64,000 nt of DNA, from NCBI RefSeq assembly GCF_041245805.1, contig NZ_CP162490.1, positions 2,767,001 to 2,831,000 on the forward strand. The letters run 5' to 3'. Positions 46,870 to 54,888 of this stretch are shown here, in pieces (the first letter of the stretch is position 1; the number at the start of each line of letters is the position of its first letter). The stretch is from Xanthomonas sp. DAR 34887. Lineage in GTDB: Bacteria; Pseudomonadota; Gammaproteobacteria; Xanthomonadales; Xanthomonadaceae. The notes beneath the pieces are model-generated. The model worked only from the letters and a program-made list of their open reading frames with translations. It had not been told where the DNA came from and searched no databases. The translations under genes were made by a program, and so were the position numbers.

Positions 46870-47640
46870 ATGCAGCTTGCCGATATCCGCGCGGTCGTCA
46901 CCGGCGGCGTTTCCGGCCTAGGCCTGGCGGTCGCGCAGCGCATCGTCGCCGATGGCGGCAAGGTCGCGCTGTTCGATTTGAACGACGACAAGGGCGCGGC
47001 CGCGGTCGCCACGCTCGGCGCCGCGCAGGCGCGCTATTTCCGTACCGACGTCAGCGACGAGGCGCAGGTGGCGGCGCAGCTCGGCGCGGCGCGCGACTTT
47101 CTCGGCGGGCTCAATGCCGCGATCAACTGCGCCGGCATCCTCGGCGCCGGCCGCGTGCTCGGCAAGGAGGCGCCGATGCCGCTGGCCACGTTCCAGGGCA
47201 CGGTGATGGTCAACCTGGTCGGCAGCTTCAACGTCGCCAAGGCCGCCGCCGACCTGATGCAGCACAATGCGCCCGGCGAGGACGGCGAACGCGGCGCGAT
47301 CGTCAACACCGCCAGCGTCGCCGCCTACGAAGGCCAGATCGGCCAGGCCGCGTATGCCGCTTCCAAGGGCGGCGTGGTGGCGATGACCCTGCCGATGGCG
47401 CGCGAACTGGCGCGCTTCGGCATCCGCGTCAACACCATCGCCCCGGGCATCTTCTGGACCCCGATGGTGGACGGCATGCCCGAGGCGGTACAGCAGTCGC
47501 TGGCCGCCTCGATCCCGTTCCCGCCACGGCTCGGCCGCCCCGAGGAATTCGCCGACACGGTGCTGTTCCTGCTGCGCAACCGCTATCTCAACGGCGAGGT
47601 CATTCGCCTCGACGGCGCGGTACGCTTGGCGCCCAAGTAG
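46870..47640 (+). CDS. Short-chain dehydrogenase, 3-hydroxyacyl-CoA dehydrogenase-like
   Basis: 256 residues, ATG at 46870 after GGGAGGG. A classical SDR: the NAD-binding TGGVSGLGLAVA is at about 12-23, NTASVAAYEG holds the catalytic Ser, and Tyr162-x-x-x-Lys166 in YAASKGG completes the active site. The C-terminal LRNRYLNGEVIRLDGA is typical. It resembles type-2 3-hydroxyacyl-CoA dehydrogenases (HSD17B10-like) used in branched-chain and short-chain fatty acid breakdown, which fits the preceding hydratase and lyase. The exact substrate is unproven. Confidence 0.9.
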   Translation: MQLADIRAVVTGGVSGLGLAVAQRIVADGGKVALFDLNDDKGAAAVATLGAAQARYFRTDVSDEAQVAAQLGAARDFLGGLNAAINCAGILGAGRVLGKEAPMPLATFQGTVMVNLVGSFNVAKAAADLMQHNAPGEDGERGAIVNTASVAAYEGQIGQAAYAASKGGVVAMTLPMARELARFGIRVNTIAPGIFWTPMVDGMPEAVQQSLAASIPFPPRLGRPEEFADTVLFLLRNRYLNGEVIRLDGAVRLAPK

Positions 47641-47743
47641 CCGGGATTCGTGATTCGGGATTGGGGATTCGCAAAAGCGCCCTGTCCCCTTCGCTCCCCG
47701 CCCGGCTCTTTACCAATCCCGAATCTCCAATCCCCAATCCCGG
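47641..47743. repeat. Hairpin element with GGGATTC heptamer arms
   Basis: Begins right after the SDR stop with CCGGGATTCGTGATTCGGGA and ends with CCAATCCCCAATCCCGG; the arms are imperfect inverted repeats around a GC-rich loop of about 35 bases. It can fold into a long hairpin and might act as a terminator. Related elements lie at 52826-52968 and 54334-54491. Confidence 0.85.
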
Positions 47744-47753
47744 CTCCAAACCC

Positions 47754-48320
47754 ATGAAAGCCAACGAAATCAAGAAAGGCAACGTCGTCGAGTACAACAA
47801 CGGCGTGTACCAGATCCGCGACATCGAGCGCAGTTCGCCGCAGGGCCGCGGCGGCAACGTGCGCTTCCGCTTCGTGATGTACAGCGTGCCCGGCGGCAAC
47901 AAGCTCGATGCCAGCTTCGACGGCGACGACGACCTGCGCGAAGTCGATCTGCTGCGCCGCCAGGCCACCTTCTCGTACAAGGACGGCGAGGCATTCGTGT
48001 TCCTGGACGACGAGGACTACACCCCGTACACGCTCGATGCCGACGTGATCGGCGACGACGCCGGCTACATCACCGAAGGCCTGAGCGGCATCTACGTGCA
48101 GGTCATCGACGACCAGCCGGTGGCGGTGCAGTTGCCGCAGAGCGTGACCCTGGAAGTGATCGAGACCCCGCCGGAACTCAAGGGCGGCACCGCGACTAAG
48201 CGGCCGAAGCCAGCCAAGCTCAACACCGGCATCGAGATCATGGTGCCGGAGTACATCGGCAACGGCGAGCGCGTGCTGGTCAACACCACCACCGGCGAGT
48301 TCGCCGGGCGTGCGGACTGA
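47754..48320 (+). CDS. yeiP: Elongation factor P-like protein EfpL (YeiP)
   Basis: 188 residues. An EF-P paralogue with an N-terminal KOW-like domain and two OB-fold domains; it ends AGRAD like E. coli YeiP. EF-P-type proteins relieve ribosome stalling at proline stretches, and EfpL is a specialised form. The loop that carries lysine in EF-P reads SSPQGRGGNV here: an Arg (residue 32) at the tip and an extended loop, the EfpL hallmark. NEIKKGNVVEYNNGVYQIRD and DEDYTPYTLDADVIG support the family. It lies directly after a heptamer hairpin element. Confidence 0.92.
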   Translation: MKANEIKKGNVVEYNNGVYQIRDIERSSPQGRGGNVRFRFVMYSVPGGNKLDASFDGDDDLREVDLLRRQATFSYKDGEAFVFLDDEDYTPYTLDADVIGDDAGYITEGLSGIYVQVIDDQPVAVQLPQSVTLEVIETPPELKGGTATKRPKPAKLNTGIEIMVPEYIGNGERVLVNTTTGEFAGRAD

Positions 48321-48324
48321 GCCC

Positions 48325-48711
48325 GTGCGCCTGCGCCGCGGCATCGTCCTGGCGACCCTGCTGATCCTGCCCGGCCTGGCCTTGGCCGCGGCGGCCAAGC
48401 CCGTGGCCGCGGCGCGAGGCGCGGCCGCCTGCACGATCCCGGAGGAAGTGGATCCCGAGCATCACGTCGGCTTCTGCGCGCTGCCGCAGGAGCTGCGTGC
48501 ATTCGTCGCGCGCCAGGATGTCTGCAACCACTTCGCCGGCGAGGAGCCCTACGATGCGGCGCGGCGGCGCGAGCTGGACAAGGCGATGGCGAAGTACTGC
48601 GACGGCAACGAGGCGACCTGGGCCACGCTGCGCGCGAAGTATCGGCAGGATCCGGTGCGCAACGCGTGGCTGGATCGCTACGGCCAAGACGTGGGTCTCG
48701 ATTTGCCTTAG
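48325..48711 (+). CDS. Small secreted protein of unknown function
   Basis: 128 residues from the GTG at 48325; a GTG at 48310 overlapping yeiP is also possible. A signal peptide (VRLRRGIVLATLLILPGLALA) is followed by a soluble ~100-residue domain with four cysteines (CTIPEEV, FCALP, VCNHF, YCDGN), which could form two disulfides in the periplasm. Segments such as NHFAGEEPYDAARRRELDKA and LRAKYRQDPVRNAWLDRY look helical. The family is not recognised. It begins close to the end of yeiP, suggesting a shared transcript. Confidence 0.7.
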   Translation: MRLRRGIVLATLLILPGLALAAAAKPVAAARGAAACTIPEEVDPEHHVGFCALPQELRAFVARQDVCNHFAGEEPYDAARRRELDKAMAKYCDGNEATWATLRAKYRQDPVRNAWLDRYGQDVGLDLP

Positions 48712-48745
48712 CGGCGGCTGCTTGCGCGAGTTGCGTCGGTGCGCC

Positions 48746-48810
48746 TGTCGCGGCTGACGCCGCTCCTACAAGAGCTCGCTCCCCCGGTAGGAGCGGCTTC
48801 AGCCGCGACA
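48746..48810. repeat. Inverted pair of REP-like palindromes
   Basis: TGTCGCGGCTGACGCCGCTC (one mismatch in the stem) from 48746 faces GTAGGAGCGGCTTCAGCCGC from 48787, with a 16-base spacer. Same family as the pair at 8916-8982. The gap 48712-48933 holds this and no gene. Confidence 0.85.
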
Positions 48811-48933
48811 GACCACGTCAGGAAGTCCATTCGCGTCCGATAGCGCCAAGACGCCCTGGGTCGCTTGCCCAACCTGTCGCGATCGCATCGGATCGTCACA
48901 CAGCTCGCGCCAGCGACGAACCAACCCCGCCAT

Positions 48934-50928
48934 TTATTTCGTATCCACAGGCTGCAGCAGCGACGGCGACAACAACTGTAGCCCGCCGCTGTCGCGGTTG
49001 AGATCGCGCAACCGCGAACCCAGCGCCGCCAGGTTCGCGTCGATCTGCTGCAGTTCCGCGCGCAGCGGCGGCGGCAGCAAGGCGTGCAGACGCGCCTGCA
49101 GCGCGGCGCCGTCGCTGCGCAGCGCGTCGATCCGCGCCTGTCCCTGTTGCTGCAGCCAGGCGCGCTCAGGCGCCTGCGGCAGCCCATAACCGGGCCGGCC
49201 TTGCAATAACGTCGAGGGTTGGCTCAACAGACCTTGCTGCGCCAGCAACGCGCGCACTGCGGCAGCAGCGTCGCGGGTCTGGGATGCGCCAGCCGCGGCA
49301 GCGGCACCGGCGGTGACATCGGCCCCGGCAGCGCGCGCGCCATCGACAGCGGCGTTGGCGCGAGCCGCAATAGCGGCGTCATCGGCAACGCGTAGCCCGC
49401 GTGGCCCGGCCAGATAGCGCCGCTTCAACGCATCGCGGCCGCGCTGCTCCTGGCGCCGGCGCGCGGCGTTCTCCAGCAGCAACAGTGCGGCGCTGGCGCG
49501 CAGGTCGCCGCGCTGCAGCCAGGGCGCGCGTTGCGCCGCCGGCAGATCCAGCCAGGCTTCCACGCTGCGCGCCGGCAACGCCAACTGCGCGCGCGCGACC
49601 GCGAACATCGCCGCGTAGTGCGCGCTCGCCGGCGCGAAGTAGTAGCCCTGGCGTGTGGCGGCGTCCGCATCGTCCAGCACCGCGGTGTCGGCGATGCCGG
49701 CGCGGGCCAGGCGCCGCAGCAGGCCGGTCGGGCTGATGCCGGCCAGGCGCGCGCCGGCCAGCCGCGGCACGCCGTCGTGCAGCAGCTTGTAGGTTTCCAC
49801 CGCGCAGTTGTTGCTGAGAAAGTAATAGCGTCCGTCGTAGCTCCAGTGCAGCTGCGCGGCACGCTCCAGCAGCGCCGCGCGCTCGTCCGCGCTCAGCCGC
49901 AGCGGAATCGACTGCAGGCCGCGCAGCTGCACCTGGGTGTAGTCGTCCACCACCTGCCGCAACGGCAGCACGAACAGCCGCGACGGATACGAACCGATCA
50001 GGCCGCGCACGTTGGAGATCTGCACGTCGTCGACGAACGCGCGGAACGACAGCACCTTGTGATACGCCAGGTCCAGGCGGCAATCGGGACCGGGCGCGCG
50101 TCCCGGCGCGCAGATCACCAGGCGCAGCATGCTGTGGCCCCAATGGCTCATCGGCTGCGCGTTGCCCTCGGCCAGCAGGTAATCGATCGCGTAGACCCGC
50201 GCCGGGTCCAGTTGCAGCAGCGCCGCCTCGTCGGCCAGCGGATCCTGCAGGTAGGCCAGGCCGGGGGCGCAGGCGCTCGCCGGCGGCGACCAGGCCAGGC
50301 GCTGCGCGAAATACCGCGCCAACGCCGGGCGCCGGCACGCGTAGTCCGGATCCAGCAGGAAATGTTCCAGGTTGACCGCGACGAATTCCGCCGGCGACTT
50401 GAGTTCGTACCGATCCGGGCTACGCTCGCTGAAGGCATTGTGGCTCACGCGCAGGCCCAGGCGCATCGGGCTGACCTGCCAGCCGGCCAGATCCAGCAGG
50501 CGCGGATCCGAGGACAGCCGGCCCGCCGCGGAGCGGTCGTAGAAATGCGCCAGTTCGTGCAGCAGCGCGGCGACCGCCGGCCGCCGCGCCGGATCCACCA
50601 CGTCGCCGTCGGCGGTATCGGCAACAGGCTGCGCCATCCATGCGCGCAGCAAGGCCTTGTTCAACAGCAGGTTGCGCGCCTGCGCCCGGCCGTGCACCCG
50701 CTCGGGCAGATCGTCGCGCCATTGCAGCGTCAGCGGCGTCTCGATCGCTGCGGTCCAGGCCGGCGGCAGCCTGGGCAGCGTCGCGTCGAGCAGCGCCTGG
50801 CTGGCCGCGCGTTCGGATGCGCTCAATCCGCTCGCATCGACCTGCAACCGCATCGCCTGCGCAGGCAGCGCGCACACCAGCCCGAGCAGCGCCAGCCACG
50901 CCAGCCGGCGCAGCCGCCGGCGCGGCAT
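48934..50928 (-). CDS. DUF4105 envelope protein with an HExxH motif
   Basis: 664 residues. A signal peptide (MPRRRLRRLAWLALLGLVCALPAQA) directs export. The middle part carries the DUF4105 core (MSHWGHSMLRLVICAPG, then FLPL-like and NNCAVETYKLL segments). The N-terminal third contains LLHELAHFYDR, an HExxH metal-binding motif (His124-Glu125-His128), suggesting a zinc peptidase-like fold, although the third ligand is not clear. The C-terminal ~130 residues are Ala/Gln-rich and helical. It overlaps the DUF2388 gene by one base, so the two form an operon. Function is unknown. Confidence 0.87.
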   Translation of the reverse strand: MPRRRLRRLAWLALLGLVCALPAQAMRLQVDASGLSASERAASQALLDATLPRLPPAWTAAIETPLTLQWRDDLPERVHGRAQARNLLLNKALLRAWMAQPVADTADGDVVDPARRPAVAALLHELAHFYDRSAAGRLSSDPRLLDLAGWQVSPMRLGLRVSHNAFSERSPDRYELKSPAEFVAVNLEHFLLDPDYACRRPALARYFAQRLAWSPPASACAPGLAYLQDPLADEAALLQLDPARVYAIDYLLAEGNAQPMSHWGHSMLRLVICAPGRAPGPDCRLDLAYHKVLSFRAFVDDVQISNVRGLIGSYPSRLFVLPLRQVVDDYTQVQLRGLQSIPLRLSADERAALLERAAQLHWSYDGRYYFLSNNCAVETYKLLHDGVPRLAGARLAGISPTGLLRRLARAGIADTAVLDDADAATRQGYYFAPASAHYAAMFAVARAQLALPARSVEAWLDLPAAQRAPWLQRGDLRASAALLLLENAARRRQEQRGRDALKRRYLAGPRGLRVADDAAIAARANAAVDGARAAGADVTAGAAAAAGASQTRDAAAAVRALLAQQGLLSQPSTLLQGRPGYGLPQAPERAWLQQQGQARIDALRSDGAALQARLHALLPPPLRAELQQIDANLAALGSRLRDLNRDSGGLQLLSPSLLQPVDTK

Positions 50929-51245
50929 CACAGTGCCAGGATGGCCTGCGCCAGTTGCAGGTCGCTGGCCTGCTGCGCCTGCGGGTTGCGTTCGCGCAGC
51001 ACGCGCAGCGCCGCCTCCAGCTGCACGCCGCGGATGCGGCCGGCGCTGGCGACGAAGCCGGCCGCGTCGTCGCGCGCCTGCAGCACCAGTTTGTCGTCGC
51101 CGGAGCTGCTGTCCGAAGACGCGGAACTGCCCGCGGAGCCGGCCGAGGCGGAACCGGCGGAACTGCCGGCGAAGCTGGAAGCCTGCGCGAACGCGGGGAC
51201 GGACAGGATCAACAACAGGGCGCAGCGCGCGGTCACTCGGTTCAT
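50928..51245 (-). CDS. DUF2388 family secreted protein
   Basis: 105 residues from the ATG at 51245. A signal peptide (MNRVTARCALLLILSVPAFA) is followed by a Ser/Gly/Ala-rich linker (about 24-50) and the DUF2388 core: KLVLQARDDAAGFVASAGRIRGVQLEAALRVLRE. Function unknown. Its stop overlaps the start of the DUF4105 gene by one base (TGATG), and these two families are also neighbours in other proteobacteria as far as I recall, which suggests they act together at the envelope. Confidence 0.87.
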   Translation of the reverse strand: MNRVTARCALLLILSVPAFAQASSFAGSSAGSASAGSAGSSASSDSSSGDDKLVLQARDDAAGFVASAGRIRGVQLEAALRVLRERNPQAQQASDLQLAQAILAL

Positions 51246-51369
51246 CGCATCGGGTTCCAACGGGATCGGGAAAGAGAAGCGGCCGTGGCCGCGTCGGCAT
51301 AGCCTAGCCGGCCGCCGCCGCGAGCGCGAGCGCCGGCGCCGCGCAGATGCGTGCACGGCGTGGCGCGGC

Positions 51370-52758
51370 TCAGGGGTCGAACAGCTTGCCCGGGTTGAGC
51401 AGCCCGGCCGGATCGAACACGCGTTTGACCGCGCGCATCAGCGCGATCTCCTCGGCGCTGCGGGTGCTTTGCAGATACGGCTTCTTGACCAGGCCGATGC
51501 CGTGTTCGGCGGAGATGCTGCCGCCATGCTCGGCCAGCACCTGCGCCAGCAGCTTGGTGACCTGTTCGCAGGCGGCGATGAACTCCGCGTCGGCGGTGGC
51601 ATCGGGCTTGAGCACGTTGATGTGCAGGTTGCCGTCGCCGATGTGGCCGAACCAGACCACGTCGAACTGTGGATAGGCTTCGCCGAGCAGCGCCTGGGTC
51701 TGCGCCAGGAACGCCGGCATCGCCGAGATCCGCACCGACACGTCGTTCTTGTACGGCTTGTAGCGCGCCACCGCTTCGGTGATGCCTTCGCGCAAACGCC
51801 ACAGCTGCGCCGCCTGCGCATCGCTCTGGCTGATCACCCCGTCCAGCACCCAGCCCTGCTCCATGCACGCTTCGAACGCGGCCAGCGCCGCGGCTTCCTG
51901 CGCTTCGTCGCCGCTGGCGTACTCGGTGACCACGTAATACGGATAGACCGTGTCGAACGGCGCCTGCGCGCCATGCGCCAGCACGTGCTGCAACGCGCGG
52001 TCGGTGAAGAATTCGAACGCTTCCAGCTGCAGGCGGCCGCGGAAGGCGGCGAACACCTGCATCAGCACCTCGAACGACGGCAGCGCCAGCAGCATCACGT
52101 TGCTCGGCGGCGGCGGGTCGGTCAGCCGCAGCGTGGCCTCCACGACGACGCCCAGGGTGCCTTCGGAGCCGATCAGCAGCTGACGGAAATCGTAGCCGCT
52201 GGAATTCTTGATCAGCCCGCGGTTGAGTTCGAGCAGCTCGCCGTTGCCGGTCACCACCTTGAGTCCGGCGATCCATTCGCGGGTATTGCCGTAGCGGATC
52301 ACGCGGATGCCGCCGGCGTTGGTGGCGATGTTGCCGCCGATCGAACACGAGCCGCGCGCGGCGAAATCCACCGGATACACCAGCCCGTGCTCGCGCGCCG
52401 CGTTGTGCACCGCCTCCAGCGGCATGCCGGCCTGCACGGTGAGGGTGCGATCGACCGCATCGAACGCCAGTGCCTTGTTCATCCGCTCCAGGCTCAGCAC
52501 CAGTTCGCCGTGCGCGGCCACCGCGCCGCCGGACAGGCCGGTACGGCCGCCGGAGGGCACCACCGCCACCGCATGGTCGTTGGCCCAGCGCAGCACCGCC
52601 TGCACCTCCTCCACCGTCGCCGGCAACGCGATCGCCAGCGGCGCCGGCGTCCAGCGCTGGGTCCAGTCGCGGCCGTAGTGCTCCAGGTCGGCGGGGTCGG
52701 TCTTCAGGCGCAGTCCGGGAACGGCGTGCGTAAGGGCGTCCAGGCGCGGGTCGGTCAT
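51370..52758 (-). CDS. FAD-linked oxidoreductase, likely D-2-hydroxyglutarate dehydrogenase
   Basis: 462 residues. A VAO-type flavoprotein: the FAD-binding domain (about 30-230) contains VPSGGRTGLSGGAVA and GSCSIGGNIATNAGGIRV, and the C-terminal substrate domain has the metal-site motif HIGDGNLHINV and EHGIGLVKKPYL. The family includes D-lactate and glycolate oxidases as well as D-2-hydroxyglutarate dehydrogenases. Divergent placement next to serA favours the last, because SerA makes D-2-hydroxyglutarate as a by-product that such enzymes recycle to 2-oxoglutarate. Substrate not proven. Confidence 0.9.
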   Translation of the reverse strand: MTDPRLDALTHAVPGLRLKTDPADLEHYGRDWTQRWTPAPLAIALPATVEEVQAVLRWANDHAVAVVPSGGRTGLSGGAVAAHGELVLSLERMNKALAFDAVDRTLTVQAGMPLEAVHNAAREHGLVYPVDFAARGSCSIGGNIATNAGGIRVIRYGNTREWIAGLKVVTGNGELLELNRGLIKNSSGYDFRQLLIGSEGTLGVVVEATLRLTDPPPPSNVMLLALPSFEVLMQVFAAFRGRLQLEAFEFFTDRALQHVLAHGAQAPFDTVYPYYVVTEYASGDEAQEAAALAAFEACMEQGWVLDGVISQSDAQAAQLWRLREGITEAVARYKPYKNDVSVRISAMPAFLAQTQALLGEAYPQFDVVWFGHIGDGNLHINVLKPDATADAEFIAACEQVTKLLAQVLAEHGGSISAEHGIGLVKKPYLQSTRSAEEIALMRAVKRVFDPAGLLNPGKLFDP

Positions 52759-52825
52759 GGGTCGGGATCGGGCGAAGGCAAGCGTTCAAGCCTGCCAGCG
52801 TTGGCTGGCGGCGTCTAGGTGGCTT

Positions 52826-52968
52826 GGGATTCGGGATTCGGGATTCGGGATTCGCAGAGAGCATGCGCCTGACATCGCCCTCGCCCTTCATGCCGATGCT
52901 CGGCTCTTCCGATTCCCGATTCCCGATTCCCGATTCCCGATTCCCGATTCCCCATTCCCGATTCACGA
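52826..52968. repeat. Hairpin element with GGGATTC heptamer arms in the serA intergenic region
   Basis: The left arm has four tandem GGGATTC units (52826-52854); the right arm has about eight GATTCCC units (52910-52968); the loop is 55 bases. The arms differ in copy number, which suggests slippage. It lies between the divergent flavoprotein and serA genes (332-base gap), with no other feature recognised there. Confidence 0.88.
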
Positions 52969-53090
52969 AAGATGCAACTGAAACCTTTGCCAGGGTGCGT
53001 TTGCGCGACCCCGGCATCCTATTGCGACGCACCAAAGCGCGGACGCATCTGGCATAGTGACCGACCCTTTCGCCTCGCCTCGTCGCCGCA

Positions 53091-54332
53091 ATGTCGCCCA
53101 AGAAAACCTCGTTTCCGAAGCAGGACATCCGCGTCCTGCTGCTCGAAGGCATCAGCCAGACCGCCATCGACGTGTTCCGCGCCGCCGGCTACTCGCAGAT
53201 CGAACTGCACGCCAAATCGCTGCCGGAAGAGGAACTGAAGGCGCGCATCGCCGAGGCGCACATCGTCGGCATCCGCTCGCGCACCCAGCTCAGCGCCGAG
53301 GTGCTGGCGCAGGCCAAGCGCCTGATCGCGGTCGGTTGCTTCTGCATCGGCACCAACCAGGTGGACCTGGACGCGGCCGAGCTGGCCGGCATTCCGGTGT
53401 TCAACGCGCCCTACTCCAATACACGCAGCGTCGCCGAGCTGGTCATCGCCGAGGCGATCCTGCTGTTGCGCGGCATTCCGCAGAAGAACGCCGAATGCCA
53501 CCGCGGCGGCTGGTCGAAATCGGCCGCCGGCAGCCACGAGACCCGCGGCAAGGTGCTGGGCATCGTCGGCTACGGCCATATCGGCACCCAGGTCGGCGTG
53601 CTGGCCGAAGCGCTGGGCATGCAGGTGATCTTCCACGACATCGAGGCCAAGCTGTCGCTGGGCAACGCGCGCGCGGCGACCGATCTGGACGACTTGCTGG
53701 CGCGTTCGGACGTGGTCACCCTGCACGTGCCGGAGACCGCGTCGACCAAGGACATGATCGGCGCGGCGCAGATCGCGCAGATGAAGCCCGGCGCGCACCT
53801 GATCAACGCCTCGCGCGGCACCGTGATCGACATCGCCGCGCTGGACGCGGCGCTGAGCTCCGGCCACATCGGCGGCGCGGCGGTGGACGTGTTCCCGGTC
53901 GAGCCGAAGGGCAACGGCGACGTGTTCGAATCGCCGCTGGCCGCGCACGACAACGTGATCCTGACTCCGCACGTGGGCGGCAGCACGCTGGAAGCGCAGG
54001 ACAACATCGGCGTGGAGGTGGCGGCCAAGCTGGTGCGCTACAGCGACAACGGCAGCACCCTGTCGGCGGTGAACTTCCCCGAGGTCACCCTGCCCGAGCA
54101 CGCCGAAAGCCTGCGCCTGCTGCACATCCACCGCAACGTGCCGGGCGTGCTGTCGCAGATCAACGAACTGTTCTCGCGCCACAACGTCAACATCGACGGC
54201 CAGTTCCTGCGCACCGACCCCAAGGTCGGCTACGTGGTCATCGACGTCGCCGCCAGCGAGGAACTGGCCGGCGTGCTGAAGGACGAGCTGGGGCAGATCG
54301 CCGGGACCTTGCGGACGCGGATTCTCTACTGA
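53091..54332 (+). CDS. serA: D-3-phosphoglycerate dehydrogenase
   Basis: 413 residues, E. coli-type length. First step of serine synthesis, oxidising 3-phosphoglycerate. The NAD-binding glycine motif GIVGYGHIGTQVG is near 163-175; the catalytic residues sit in the NASRGTVIDI region (Arg), the Glu in DVFPVEPKGNG, and His in TPHVGGSTLEAQ. A C-terminal ACT domain (about 340-413, LRLLHIHRNVPGVLSQINEL) binds serine for feedback control. It also probably reduces 2-oxoglutarate to D-2-hydroxyglutarate, which links it to the divergent flavoprotein. Confidence 0.97.
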   Translation: MSPKKTSFPKQDIRVLLLEGISQTAIDVFRAAGYSQIELHAKSLPEEELKARIAEAHIVGIRSRTQLSAEVLAQAKRLIAVGCFCIGTNQVDLDAAELAGIPVFNAPYSNTRSVAELVIAEAILLLRGIPQKNAECHRGGWSKSAAGSHETRGKVLGIVGYGHIGTQVGVLAEALGMQVIFHDIEAKLSLGNARAATDLDDLLARSDVVTLHVPETASTKDMIGAAQIAQMKPGAHLINASRGTVIDIAALDAALSSGHIGGAAVDVFPVEPKGNGDVFESPLAAHDNVILTPHVGGSTLEAQDNIGVEVAAKLVRYSDNGSTLSAVNFPEVTLPEHAESLRLLHIHRNVPGVLSQINELFSRHNVNIDGQFLRTDPKVGYVVIDVAASEELAGVLKDELGQIAGTLRTRILY

Positions 54333-54333
54333 C

Positions 54334-54491
54334 CGGGATTGGGGATTCGGGATTCGGGATTCGTAAGAGCGCAGGGTCGCGTGATCCGCATCTGCGCCAC
54401 CGCAATCGACCCTAGCCAAATCGCAGCCGGAGAAGGGAATCGCCAGCGCCGCCGCTCTTACGAATCCCCAATCCCGACTCCCCAATCCCGG
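54334..54491. repeat. 158-bp hairpin element with GGGATTC heptamer arms
   Basis: Starts just after the serA stop. The left arm (54334-54370) has GGGATTGGGGATTCGGGATT followed by CGTAAGAGC; the right arm (54454-54491) begins GCTCTTACGAATCCCC and ends AATCCCGG. The arms pair almost completely, including the CGTAAGAGC/GCTCTTACG core. The ~80-base loop shows no reading frame of note. It may terminate serA transcription and has the look of a small non-autonomous repeat element. Confidence 0.9.
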
Positions 54492-54494
54492 CCC

Positions 54495-54770
54495 TCAGGG
54501 CAACAACTCGCCGCGCAGCCCTTCGCTCAACAGGTAGTCGTCGGCCTTCAGGTACCAGCGCTCCGGGCCGCTGGTGACCGCTTCCATGTACAGGCCGCCG
54601 CCGTCCTCGCGCGGCGGGCGCTGCAGGCTAACGATCGCCACGCCGTGCGGCGGCCCGCTCAAGGCCAGCAGCGTCCGTTGCACGGTGCGCGCCAGGTCGG
54701 CCGACTCCATGCGGTCGTCGACCGGACGGAACGCCAGGCGATAGGTGAACGAAGCAGCGGTGCGGGACAT
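54495..54770 (-). CDS. Small conserved-looking protein of unknown function
   Basis: 91 residues from the ATG at 54770. Not recognised. Segments such as FTYRLAFRPVDDRMESADLA and SLQRPPREDGGGLYMEAVTSG suggest a compact alpha/beta protein without signal peptide or membrane span. It sits between the heptamer element after serA and the Nudix gene, on the minus strand. Codon use matches the neighbours, so it is probably real, but this is a modest-confidence call. Confidence 0.62.
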   Translation of the reverse strand: MSRTAASFTYRLAFRPVDDRMESADLARTVQRTLLALSGPPHGVAIVSLQRPPREDGGGLYMEAVTSGPERWYLKADDYLLSEGLRGELLP

Positions 54771-54888
54771 GGGCGTGGACGGGCAACGGGCGCCCCAGGG
54801 TACCCAATCCGGCCATGCCCGCCCAGCAGGCGGCGGGCGCCCGGCACCCGCGCAAGCCGGTCCGGCAGCGCCGCCCGTCACCGGCGCC

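Noticed and set aside
54334..54491. A full insertion sequence or transposase remnant
   Set aside because: The element has inverted arms but no coding capacity and no target-site duplication was evident; it fits a small hairpin repeat better.
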